From: an uncultured Bacteroidota bacterium
Lineage (GTDB): Bacteria; Bacteroidota; Bacteroidia; Flavobacteriales; Flavobacteriaceae
DNA length: 5,549 nt
Direction of reading: 5' to 3'
NCBI GenBank assembly: GCA_903888655.1
Contig: CAISUR010000009.1
Location: 1-5,549, forward strand
Of the stretch, positions 1 to 5,549 are shown in pieces; position 1 is the stretch's first letter, and each line of letters opens with the position of its first letter. The translations under genes were made by a program, and so were the position numbers. Under the pieces are notes generated by a model. It saw only the letters and a list, made by a program, of their open reading frames with translations, had not been told where the DNA came from and did no database searches.

Positions 1-659
1 CAGGATATGTGGATACAGCCTTATTACAACAAACGTATATTGATTTTTTAAAATCTGTTAATAGTTATAATGAAACTACTTTCGATTATTCTAAATTGAA
101 ATTAAATTCTGATTCAGTAGAATACGAGAACATTCAAGCAAGGCATATTGTATTTGCTGAAGGATTTGGGATGCTTTTAAATCCATTTTTTAATAAATTG
201 CCATTAGATGGAACCAAAGGGGAGTTACTCCTCATTAAAGCCCCAAAATTAGATTTGGACGTCATAGTTAAATCGGCAATTTTTGTGATACCGCTTGGCA
301 ATGATTTATATAAAGTAGGTGCTACTTACAATTGGGAAGATAAAACAAATATTCCAACAGAGACTGGTAAAGAAGAACTTGTAAAGAATCTAAAAGAATT
401 AATACATTGTGATTTTGAAATTATAGAACACTATGCGGGAGTGCGTCCTACAGTGAAAGATAGAAGGCCATTAATTGGAACGCATCCCTTATATAAAAAT
501 GTTCATATTTTAAATGGTTTAGGCACTAGAGGTGTGATGCTAGCTCCCGAAATGGCTCATGAATTATATAATCACATTGAACATAAAAAACCATTAGATA
601 AGAATATAGATATTACTAGAATTAAGAATTTTGTTTCCAGTTTTTATCAAAATGAATAA
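1..659 (+). CDS. FAD-dependent oxidoreductase, DAO family (C-terminal part, 5' end outside window)
   Basis: The reading frame is open to the left edge (first whole codon at 3) and ends with TAA at 657-659. It shows 218 residues, roughly the C-terminal 60% of a typical single-domain DAO-family enzyme of about 350 residues. The GTG at 9-11 is an internal valine in the run GYVDT, not a start. Visible motifs, counted from codon 3: FAEG at about 51-54 (a glycine turn of the FAD domain), KGE at 72-74, GVRP at 146-149, RRPLIG at 154-159, and the glycine-rich GLGTRGVMLAP at 172-182, which in this family closes over the flavin. Known for the family: these enzymes oxidise amines or amino acids (D-amino acids, glycine, sarcosine) in the cytoplasm. 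The N-terminal dinucleotide-binding GxGxxG is not in the window and the substrate cannot be read from the sequence. Its 3' end overlaps the opposing DUF983 gene by 38 bp. Family assignment is firm; the specific reaction is unknown. Confidence 0.88.
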   Translation, partial: GYVDTALLQQTYIDFLKSVNSYNETTFDYSKLKLNSDSVEYENIQARHIVFAEGFGMLLNPFFNKLPLDGTKGELLLIKAPKLDLDVIVKSAIFVIPLGNDLYKVGATYNWEDKTNIPTETGKEELVKNLKELIHCDFEIIEHYAGVRPTVKDRRPLIGTHPLYKNVHILNGLGTRGVMLAPEMAHELYNHIEHKKPLDKNIDITRIKNFVSSFYQNE

Positions 660-1008
660 ATAAATTGATGTAAATGTTTCTTGATATTCTTGCTGTGACA
701 GGCATTAAAGCCAAAATTACAACCACAATCCCAATAAATGTTTCTAAAACATTCAATTGTAATATCAAATTTAAAATTACAAAAACAGCAACTCCAACAG
801 CGACTGTAACGCCATAACTAACATACATCGCTCCATAAAAGAAAGAAGGTTCAATTTTATATTGTGTATGACAATGGCTACAAGTATCATGCATTTTATA
901 TAAAGTGCTTAATTTGTAGGGGTTTTTTTCAATATACATACTTTCTTCCTGACATTTTGGACAACTTCCTGTTAAAATGCTATTTATTACCGTTCCTTTT
1001 TTTAACAT
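622..1008 (-). CDS. DUF983 family membrane protein with N-terminal zinc ribbon
   Basis: A complete 128-residue protein. I take the ATG at 1008-1006 as the start (MLKKGTVINSILTG). A TTG two codons upstream (1014-1012) would add only two residues and is less likely, since DUF983 proteins usually begin just before a basic KKG-type stretch. C16-x2-C19 (CPKC) and C43-x2-C46 (CSHC) form a likely zinc-ribbon pair. They are followed by the family's FYGAMYVSYG run at 57-66, two hydrophobic segments at about 62-83 and 88-105 forming a membrane hairpin, and a basic tail with R107, R110 and W124. Family function is unknown; the layout suggests a small inner-membrane protein with a cytoplasmic metal-binding head. 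No Shine-Dalgarno is seen, as is usual in Bacteroidota. The last 12 codons and the stop overlap the convergent oxidoreductase gene. The conserved-looking FDKNW end lies in the overlap, so the overlap seems real. No intrinsic terminator is visible beyond the stop. Confidence 0.88.
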   Translation of the reverse strand: MLKKGTVINSILTGSCPKCQEESMYIEKNPYKLSTLYKMHDTCSHCHTQYKIEPSFFYGAMYVSYGVTVAVGVAVFVILNLILQLNVLETFIGIVVVILALMPVTARISRNIYINLFIHFDKNWKQNS

Positions 1009-1049
1009 TTGCAAAAAATTTAACTTCGTGACTTCTTTTTAAAATCTTT

Positions 1050-1067
1050 AGAGTACAAAGGTACTCT
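1050..1067. repeat. Perfect inverted repeat in the divergent spacer
   Basis: AGAGTAC (1050-1056) and GTACTCT (1061-1067) are perfect 7-bp inverted arms around the 4-base spacer AAAG. The repeat lies between the divergent DUF983 and ABC-F genes and covers the -7-like box read on the minus strand. It could be an operator for a dimeric regulator, an mRNA hairpin in the ABC-F leader, or a by-product of the TACCTTTGTA promoter sequence, which is itself close to palindromic. Neither side has a T-run typical of a terminator. Confidence 0.55.
1056..1063 (-). promoter_or_regulatory. Candidate -7 promoter element of the DUF983 gene
   Basis: The minus strand reads TACCTTTG, an exact match to the Bacteroidota -7 consensus TAnnTTTG. 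It would give a transcript start near 1050 and a leader of about 40 bases before the ATG at 1008. The nearest upstream TTG (plus-strand CAA at 1089-1091) is 25 bases away, a little beyond the 17-23 bases usual for the -33 element, so only half of the promoter is well supported. Confidence 0.4.
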
Positions 1068-1083
1068 TTAACGAAGTTTTTAA

Positions 1084-1100
1084 TGTAACAATTGTAACAA
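1084..1100 (+). repeat. Tandem octamer TGTAACAA just upstream of the ABC-F start
   Basis: TGTAACAA occurs at 1084-1091 and again at 1093-1100, one base apart (9-bp period), ending 5 bases before the ATG at 1106. This part of the spacer probably belongs to the 5' leader or promoter of the ABC-F gene. A same-face repeat at nearly one helical turn could be a protein site, but in A/T-rich DNA chance is a serious alternative. I see no clear TAnnTTTG promoter on the plus strand here. Confidence 0.4.
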
Positions 1101-1105
1101 ATTAT

Positions 1106-3031
1106 ATGCTAAATATTCATAATTTATCGGTTTCTTTTGGTGGTTCGTATCTTTTTGAAGAAGTAACGTTTCGATTAGGTTCTGGCGATCGAGTAGGACT
1201 TGTGGGTAAGAATGGTGCTGGCAAATCAACGATGCTTAAAATTCTTGCGGGTGATTTCAAACCAGATTCTGGTCAAATTGCAACCGAAAAGGAGGTGCGA
1301 ATGGGGTTTCTTCGTCAAGATATTGATTTTGAAGAAGGAAGAACAGTACTTGAAGAAGCGTATCAAGCTTTTACGGAAATCAAAGAAATTGAAAAAAAGC
1401 TTGAGGAAATCAATCATCAATTAGTAACCAGAACGGATTATGAAAGTGAAGCATACAGTCAAATTATTGAGGATTTATCAGATTACACACATCGTTTTGA
1501 ACTACATGGCGGATACAATTATGTTGGTGATACCGAGAAGATTCTATTAGGACTCGGATTTAAAAGAGAAGTTTTTAATGATCAAACCGATACGTTTTCT
1601 GGTGGTTGGAGAATGCGAATTGAACTAGCAAAATTATTACTACAATCGAATGATATTTTGCTTTTGGATGAGCCAACCAATCACTTGGATATTGAGAGTA
1701 TAATTTGGTTAGAAGGATTTTTGAGGAATTTCCCTGGGGTGGTGGTGATTGTATCTCACGACAAAATGTTTTTGGATAATGTGACGAATAGAACTATTGA
1801 AATTTCTCTCGGAAAAGCCTACGATTTTAATAAACCTTATTCAGAATATTTAGAATTGCGTCATGAAATTCGTGAAAAACAGTTGGCAACTCAAAAGAAT
1901 CAAGCCAAAAAAATTGAAGAAACCGAAAAATTAATTGAAAAATTTAGAGCTAAAGCCTCCAAAGCCTCAATGGCTCAATCGTTAATTAAAAAGTTAGATA
2001 AAGTGGAACGAATAGAAGTTGATGAAGATGATAATTCTGTAATGAATATTTCATTTCCTGTTTCTAAAGTTCCTGGAAAGGTCGTGATTGAAGCTGATAA
2101 AGTGACCAAAGCTTATGGAGATAGAGTAATTTTAAAAGACATTTCTCTCCTTGTTGAACGAGGAAGTAAAATTGCTTTTGTAGGGCAAAATGGGCAAGGA
2201 AAATCAACTTTTATTAAAGCAATTGTAAATGAATTTGAATATCAAGGCGAAATCAAATTAGGTCACAATGTTCAGGTAGGTTATTTTGCTCAAAATCAAG
2301 CAGAATATTTAGATGGTGAAATAACATTGCTAGAAACTATGGAAAATGCTGCTACCGATACCAATCGAAGTAAAGTTAGAGATATGTTAGGTTCTTTTTT
2401 ATTTAGAGGTGATGATGTAGAAAAAAAGGTCAAAGTATTATCGGGTGGCGAACGAAATCGTTTGGCACTTTGTAAATTATTATTGCAACCCATTAACGTA
2501 TTAGTAATGGATGAGCCTACTAATCACTTGGATATTAAATCTAAAAATGTATTGAAAGCAGCACTTCAAAAATATGAAGGCACATTATTATTAGTTTCGC
2601 ACGACAGGGATTTTCTTCAAGGAATGTCTAATATCGTTTATGAATTTAAAGATCAAAAAATAAAAGAGTATTTAGGTGATATTAACTTCTTTTTAGAACA
2701 GCGTAATATGGAAAACATGCGTGAGGTTGAAAAGAAGGATAAGACAGATTTGTTTTCAAAAGCACAATCGAAGGAAGTTGTATCTACAAAAATATCTTAT
2801 GAAGATCAAAAGAAGAATAAATCACTTCAAAATCGTTTGAGTAAAATAGAGAGTCAAATTAAGCAATTGGAAATCGATATTCAAAGTGACGATAAAGCGT
2901 TGGCTTCCAACTATGATAAACATATAGAAGATGCTAATTTCTTTATAGCTTATAATAAGAAAAAATCAGATTTGGATAAACTTCTAGAAGATTGGGAAGA
3001 AGTTCAAGGAGAAATTGATCGTATGAACTAA
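1106..3031 (+). CDS. ABC-F family ATPase (ribosome-associated, Uup/YheS-like)
   Basis: A complete 641-residue soluble protein with two ABC ATPase domains in one chain and no membrane segment, which is the ABC-F layout. Domain 1 has Walker A GKNGAGKS (34-41), signature FSGGW (164-168), Walker B ILLLDEP (184-190, catalytic E189), NHLD (192-195) and H-loop SHD (217-219). Domain 2 has Walker A GQNGQGKS (360-367), signature LSGGE (445-449), Walker B VLVMDEP (465-471, E470), NHLD (473-476) and SHD (498-500). A charged, helical inter-domain linker at about 245-305 corresponds to the tRNA-contacting P-site arm. The tail at about 560-640 is Lys/Glu-rich and probably a coiled coil, as in Uup and YheS. 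Known for the family: members bind the ribosomal E site and use ATP hydrolysis to relieve stalled or mis-set translation complexes. All catalytic motifs are intact. It resembles the housekeeping Bacteroidota copy more than antibiotic-resistance ABC-F proteins, but the exact subfamily is uncertain. Its stop lies one base from that of the convergent gene. Confidence 0.93.
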   Translation: MLNIHNLSVSFGGSYLFEEVTFRLGSGDRVGLVGKNGAGKSTMLKILAGDFKPDSGQIATEKEVRMGFLRQDIDFEEGRTVLEEAYQAFTEIKEIEKKLEEINHQLVTRTDYESEAYSQIIEDLSDYTHRFELHGGYNYVGDTEKILLGLGFKREVFNDQTDTFSGGWRMRIELAKLLLQSNDILLLDEPTNHLDIESIIWLEGFLRNFPGVVVIVSHDKMFLDNVTNRTIEISLGKAYDFNKPYSEYLELRHEIREKQLATQKNQAKKIEETEKLIEKFRAKASKASMAQSLIKKLDKVERIEVDEDDNSVMNISFPVSKVPGKVVIEADKVTKAYGDRVILKDISLLVERGSKIAFVGQNGQGKSTFIKAIVNEFEYQGEIKLGHNVQVGYFAQNQAEYLDGEITLLETMENAATDTNRSKVRDMLGSFLFRGDDVEKKVKVLSGGERNRLALCKLLLQPINVLVMDEPTNHLDIKSKNVLKAALQKYEGTLLLVSHDRDFLQGMSNIVYEFKDQKIKEYLGDINFFLEQRNMENMREVEKKDKTDLFSKAQSKEVVSTKISYEDQKKNKSLQNRLSKIESQIKQLEIDIQSDDKALASNYDKHIEDANFFIAYNKKKSDLDKLLEDWEEVQGEIDRMN

Positions 3032-3032
3032 A

Positions 3033-4178
3033 TTATCGAAATGGATGGCGAATTTGCCAGTCTATTTTTGGTTCAAGATTCTTGAAGAATTTTCCAAGAT
3101 ATTGATTAATGATTTTATTATTGTGATAAATGAATCCAGACATTTTTACAGGTATCGCTCCAATAGAGCTCTTAATTTCTAGTGCTGTTCTCCCAAAAAT
3201 TACCTTTTTAAATCCGTTTTCAATTCCAAATTCAGTCATGTTATAAAGCATGTTCAAATACAACATGTTTTCTTTTTGAATTTGAGAGTCATATCCCAAA
3301 AAATAAGTTTCTAAAACCGTTCCGTTAAGAATAATCGTATGGAATCCTACTAATTTTCCTTCTAAAAAATAGCCAAATAATAAAAAATGATTGCCACAAT
3401 ACTTCTTCATCGAAGCGAAATGATTTTTAGCTAAAAAAAACGTATTGAAAGGTGCATTTTTAGCTACATAATAATACAAATTATATATACTTTCCTCTTG
3501 GTCACTAATCTCTTCTAAAGATAATTCTTTAATTTGAATTCCATCAAACTTCTTGTGAGCGCGTTTGTATTGATCTCTATATTTTTTAGAAAACGCGTCT
3601 ATGTAGTCCGATTTATTTTTCCATTTATCATTGATAAATAAGATCATATTAGGTTGCGAATTGAATTCATACATTTTTGAAAACGTATATTTTTTAAATT
3701 CTTCAGAACAACTTTCATAGAAATCTTTAAATGAAACTAAATGAATGTTAGTTTTTTTATTCTTAAAATAGCTAGTTATTTCATGAGCACTATTCAATAA
3801 AATAGAACTTATGAATTCAAAGTCAATTTCTTTTGAAAAAGAATAGCCGTTTTGACCAGTCATCATATTATTTCCAATAAATAAAGTGTGAGAACCAAAG
3901 TTTCTAAAAATGACGTTTCTGAAAAATGTTTTCAGACATTTATCCCGTTCCCCGAAAGATTCTAACTTATTAAGATCTAGATATTGAGCTAAAGAAACGC
4001 CGATTAGATTTTCGTGTTCAAATATCCCAATATAGAAACATTGCATATTTGACGGTGCCGATTTTTCAAGTACTTTTAAATAATTAGTTTGAAGGAAAAT
4101 ATTATCAATTGCCACATCATCCCAGTTTTTGGGAAGATTATCGGTGTTATTGTATATTGTATAAGAGAGTCCTTTCAT
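3033..4178 (-). CDS. GNAT/FemAB-like acyltransferase-type protein, function unknown
   Basis: A complete 381-residue protein from ATG at 4178-4176 to TAA at 3035-3033, with no signal peptide or membrane helix. It looks like the two-lobed, GNAT-fold proteins of the FemAB/peptidoglycan-bridge or BioF2-like type. The first lobe (about 20-180) contains GNNMMTGQNG (102-111). A basic helical stretch with SKKYRDQYKRAHKK (197-210) follows. The second lobe (about 225-350) has strands and turns such as LLFGYFLEGKLVGFHTI (266-282), ETYFLGYD (290-297) and FGRTALEIKSSIGAIPVKM (328-346). In this superfamily such proteins transfer acyl or aminoacyl groups to small molecules, lipids or cell-wall precursors. 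The substrate here cannot be inferred, and no neighbour is a cell-wall gene. Its start codon directly follows the T-run of the terminator of the upstream DUF1761 gene, so it needs either read-through or a promoter inside that terminator. The fold call is moderate; the gene itself is certain. Confidence 0.8.
   Translation of the reverse strand: MKGLSYTIYNNTDNLPKNWDDVAIDNIFLQTNYLKVLEKSAPSNMQCFYIGIFEHENLIGVSLAQYLDLNKLESFGERDKCLKTFFRNVIFRNFGSHTLFIGNNMMTGQNGYSFSKEIDFEFISSILLNSAHEITSYFKNKKTNIHLVSFKDFYESCSEEFKKYTFSKMYEFNSQPNMILFINDKWKNKSDYIDAFSKKYRDQYKRAHKKFDGIQIKELSLEEISDQEESIYNLYYYVAKNAPFNTFFLAKNHFASMKKYCGNHFLLFGYFLEGKLVGFHTIILNGTVLETYFLGYDSQIQKENMLYLNMLYNMTEFGIENGFKKVIFGRTALEIKSSIGAIPVKMSGFIYHNNKIINQYLGKFFKNLEPKIDWQIRHPFR
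3046..3069 (+). terminator. Weak candidate intrinsic terminator of the ABC-F gene
   Basis: TGGCG (3046-3050) pairs with TGCCA (3055-3059), including one G-U pair, around the loop AATT, and is followed by TCTATTTTT (3061-3069). It begins 15 bases after the ABC-F stop and lies inside the 3' end of the opposing gene. The stem is only 5 bp, so this is a candidate; the nearly abutting stop codons leave no other room. Confidence 0.35.
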
Positions 4179-4208
4179 AAAAAAATCGCCCTACAAATGT
4201 AGAGCGAT
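4179..4208 (-). terminator. Intrinsic terminator after the DUF1761 gene
   Basis: On the minus strand ATCGCTCTACA (4208-4198) pairs with TGTAGGGCGAT (4195-4185). This gives an 11-bp stem with one U-G pair; in practice the innermost pair probably opens to give a 4-base loop. A run of seven T follows (4185-4179, the first of them also closing the stem). It sits 24 bases after the DUF1761 stop. This is the clearest terminator in the window, and its T-run ends exactly at the ATG of the next gene. Confidence 0.82.
4194..4201 (-). promoter_or_regulatory. Possible -7 promoter element inside the terminator hairpin
   Basis: The minus strand reads TACATTTG, matching TAnnTTTG, across the loop of the terminator. 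If used, transcription would begin around 4187-4190, giving the acyltransferase-like gene a leader of only about 10 bases. No TTG lies 17-23 bases upstream, so the -33 half is missing and the match may simply be a consequence of the hairpin sequence. Confidence 0.3.
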
Positions 4209-4231
4209 AGGTATATAATTAAATGTTAAAA

Positions 4232-4711
4232 TTACATCATTTGGCAGATAATTCCTCCCATGATTGTTCCGGTAACAACCCAATATCCGCCAGCAATAAG
4301 TGTGTATTTCCAACTTCTTCTTTCAAAAAGAGCTCCCACACCAATTACAGGTAAACAGAAAAATAATCCAGTCATAAAACCATGTAATGCACCGTGTTTA
4401 AAGGTTCTAAATGCAGTTCCATAATCAGCTAAAAAGGCTGAATAGGAGGGAAGTGCTTTGTCTGCATTGCCACCAACCATTCCTAATGCACCAGTTTGAT
4501 GGATCACCAAGAATTGTAACACAAATGAGATAAAAAAAGCATAAATAAACGCCATTAGCATCGTGAGGAGCATATTACCTCCTTTAATTTTTTCTTCGGA
4601 AATTCCCGATTCTCGCATCCAAATTTTTCCAAAAACTTTTGGATTGTACCAAATAAATCCGACTATTAACGATGAAAATGCCGATAATAATAGTGTAAGA
4701 ATTGTGTGCAT
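4232..4711 (-). CDS. DUF1761 family four-helix membrane protein
   Basis: A complete 159-residue hydrophobic protein from ATG at 4711-4709 to TAA at 4234-4232. Four likely membrane segments lie at about 3-21, 48-70, 108-128 and 134-155. The family's features are visible: GFIWYNPKVFGKIWM (18-32) directly after helix 1, FKHGALHG (104-111) at the start of helix 3, and RRSWKYTLIAGGYW (131-144) leading into helix 4. The function of DUF1761 proteins is not known; nothing here suggests an enzyme, and I see no transport signature. It appears to be a single-gene transcription unit, with a promoter candidate at 4739-4771 and a strong terminator at 4179-4208. Helix boundaries are judged by eye from hydrophobicity. 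Confidence 0.85.
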   Translation of the reverse strand: MHTILTLLLSAFSSLIVGFIWYNPKVFGKIWMRESGISEEKIKGGNMLLTMLMAFIYAFFISFVLQFLVIHQTGALGMVGGNADKALPSYSAFLADYGTAFRTFKHGALHGFMTGLFFCLPVIGVGALFERRSWKYTLIAGGYWVVTGTIMGGIICQMM

Positions 4712-4738
4712 AAGTTATTGTTTTATAAGTTTGTCTAA

Positions 4739-4771
4739 CAAATATATAAATATTTTTTTAGCAAAAAACAA
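4739..4771 (-). promoter_or_regulatory. Candidate Bacteroidota-type promoter of the DUF1761 gene
   Basis: The minus strand has TATATTTG at 4746-4739 (match to the -7 consensus TAnnTTTG) and TTG at 4771-4769, separated by 22 bases, within the 17-23 range described for Flavobacterium promoters. Transcription would start near 4733, leaving a leader of about 22 bases before the ATG at 4711. This is the best-formed promoter in the window, although the A/T-rich background makes chance matches possible. Confidence 0.5.
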
Positions 4772-4859
4772 CAATTTCTATAATTGCATCATTTTTTTGA
4801 TTTTGATAAACAATTCTTAAAATTTTAATTCGGATAACTTACATTTTTTAGTACTATGC

Positions 4860-4873
4860 AGTGTTAAAACACT
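4860..4873 (-). terminator. Weak hairpin after clpB, possible terminator
   Basis: AGTGTT (4860-4865) and AACACT (4868-4873) form a perfect 6-bp inverted repeat around AA, starting 5 bases after the clpB stop. On the minus strand it is followed by GCATAG and not by a T-run, so it is a poor classical terminator. It may instead mark the mRNA 3' end or be unrelated. The palindrome TAGTACTA lies just beyond at 4849-4856. Confidence 0.3.
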
Positions 4874-4877
4874 ATTT

Positions 4878-5549
4878 TCATTTCACAATTAAATGTTCGA
4901 TTTGATTTCTAAACACGAGCGATCCATCAAATGAATCTAGTAAAATGATGCTGTCTGTTGTGACTTTTCCTGCCAAAATCTCTTTACTTAATTGATTCAA
5001 TACTTCTCTCTGAATCACACGTTTTACAGGTCTTGCTCCATATTGTGGGTCATATCCTTTTTGAGCCAAATAATCAATCGCTTCTGGTGTTGCATCCATT
5101 GTAATGTTTTGATGTGCTAGCATTTTAGTTACACTTTTTAGTTGTATTCCTACAATTTGTTTGATATTGGCAGGGGTTAATGGTGTAAACATCACAATTT
5201 CGTCAATTCTGTTGATAAATTCTGGACGAACTATTTGTTTTAACAAGCCAAGAACTTCTACTTTAGCAGCTTCTGTTGTAGCTTCTACACTTCCTTTAAG
5301 ATTATCAAATTTCTCCTGTATAATGGCACTTCCTATATTAGAAGTCATGATGATGATGGTATTTTTAAAATCGGCTACTCGACCTTTATTATCGGTTAAT
5401 CGTCCTTCATCTAATACTTGTAGTAAAATATTAAAAGTGTCTGGATGTGCTTTTTCAATTTCATCTAACAGAATTACTGAATAGGGCTTTCTGCGAACGG
5501 CTTCCGTCAATTGCCCTCCTTCATCATATCCCACATAGCCGGGAGGCGC
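4878..5549 (-). CDS. clpB: ATP-dependent disaggregase ClpB, C-terminal part (5' end outside window)
   Basis: The frame is open to the right edge (codon 5549-5547) and ends with TGA at 4880-4878, showing 223 residues of a protein that is usually about 860. It covers most of the second AAA+ domain and the C-terminal small domain. Counted from the edge: pore loop GYVG (4-7), Walker B VILLDEIEKAH (25-35, D29 and E30), sensor 1 TSN (69-71), arginine finger in FINRIDE (R114), and sensor 2 GAR (171-173) within GYDPQYGARPVKRVIQR. Known role: ClpB is a cytoplasmic hexamer that threads aggregated proteins through its pore, working with DnaK after heat stress. The GTG at 5534-5532 is the valine of the pore loop, not a start. 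The N-terminal domain, first AAA+ domain, middle coiled coil and second Walker A are outside the window. The Clp/Hsp100 call is firm. ClpB over ClpC is favoured by the EGGQLTEAVRRKPYSV stretch and the C-terminal sequence. Confidence 0.92.
   Translation of the reverse strand, partial: APPGYVGYDEGGQLTEAVRRKPYSVILLDEIEKAHPDTFNILLQVLDEGRLTDNKGRVADFKNTIIIMTSNIGSAIIQEKFDNLKGSVEATTEAAKVEVLGLLKQIVRPEFINRIDEIVMFTPLTPANIKQIVGIQLKSVTKMLAHQNITMDATPEAIDYLAQKGYDPQYGARPVKRVIQREVLNQLSKEILAGKVTTDSIILLDSFDGSLVFRNQIEHLIVK

Noticed and set aside
9..11. GTG as a start codon for the first gene
   Set aside because: The frame continues upstream to the window edge as GYV before DT, fitting an internal part of a DAO-family enzyme, so the gene is truncated by the window and does not start here.
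1200..1424. Open frames of 64-74 codons on both strands inside the ABC-F gene (1200-1424 + and 1226-1420 -)
   Set aside because: They lie wholly within the well-supported ABC-F coding sequence, have compositions typical of out-of-frame reading, and resemble no family I know.
2296..2493. Minus-strand open frame of 65 codons
   Set aside because: It is antisense to the second ATPase domain of the ABC-F protein and has no recognisable domain.
1106..3031. Antibiotic-resistance ABC-F protein
   Set aside because: Length, the C-terminal coiled-coil tail and the chromosomal housekeeping setting fit a Uup/YheS-like copy; there is no mobile element or attenuator peptide next to it.
4563..4820. Plus-strand open frame of 85 codons running from inside the DUF1761 gene into the spacer
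   Set aside because: Half is antisense to the conserved N-terminal part of DUF1761, and the rest is translated A/T-rich spacer including the likely DUF1761 promoter.
4712..4877. Small gene or RNA in the spacer between the DUF1761 gene and clpB
   Set aside because: The 166-bp stretch is very A/T-rich and holds only the DUF1761 promoter candidate, the TAGTACTA palindrome and the weak hairpin after clpB; no coding frame or RNA family is recognisable.
5161..5484. Plus-strand open frame of 107 codons
   Set aside because: It is exactly antisense to conserved ClpB AAA+ sequence; open antisense frames are common opposite such genes.

Overview
The window looks like an ordinary chromosomal stretch from a member of the Bacteroidota, most likely Flavobacteriaceae (Flavobacterium or a close relative). 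The evidence is the low G+C content, A/T-rich spacers, the absence of Shine-Dalgarno sequences before the starts, three copies of the Bacteroidota -7 promoter motif TAnnTTTG at plausible distances from genes, and the resemblance of the proteins to Bacteroidota housekeeping families. There is no rRNA, tRNA, CRISPR array, insertion sequence, prophage or plasmid module.

Layout, left to right. (1) Positions 1-659, + strand: the C-terminal part of a FAD-dependent amine/D-amino-acid-oxidase-type oxidoreductase, cut by the left edge. (2) 622-1008, - strand: a complete DUF983 protein with a zinc ribbon and two membrane helices; it meets gene 1 tail to tail and overlaps it by 38 bp. (3) 1009-1105: the only divergent spacer, holding a -7-like motif inside a perfect inverted repeat, plus a tandem octamer. 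(4) 1106-3031, + strand: a complete 641-residue ABC-F ATPase acting on ribosomes. (5) 3033-4178, - strand: a 381-residue protein of the GNAT/FemAB-like acyltransferase type, with one base between its stop codon and that of the ABC-F gene. (6) 4232-4711, - strand: a DUF1761 membrane protein, with a good promoter candidate upstream and a strong intrinsic terminator downstream. (7) 4878-5549, - strand: the C-terminal end of the disaggregase ClpB, cut by the right edge.

The genes do not form a pathway. They are a set of mostly single-gene units: a redox enzyme, two small membrane proteins, a translation factor, an acyltransferase-like protein and a heat-shock chaperone. The tightest architecture is at 4176-4208. 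There the DUF1761 terminator runs directly into the ATG of the acyltransferase-like gene, and its loop region contains a TAnnTTTG motif, so one short segment may both end one transcript and start the next. I did not find a convincing undescribed biological system; the more interesting points are regulatory and architectural.
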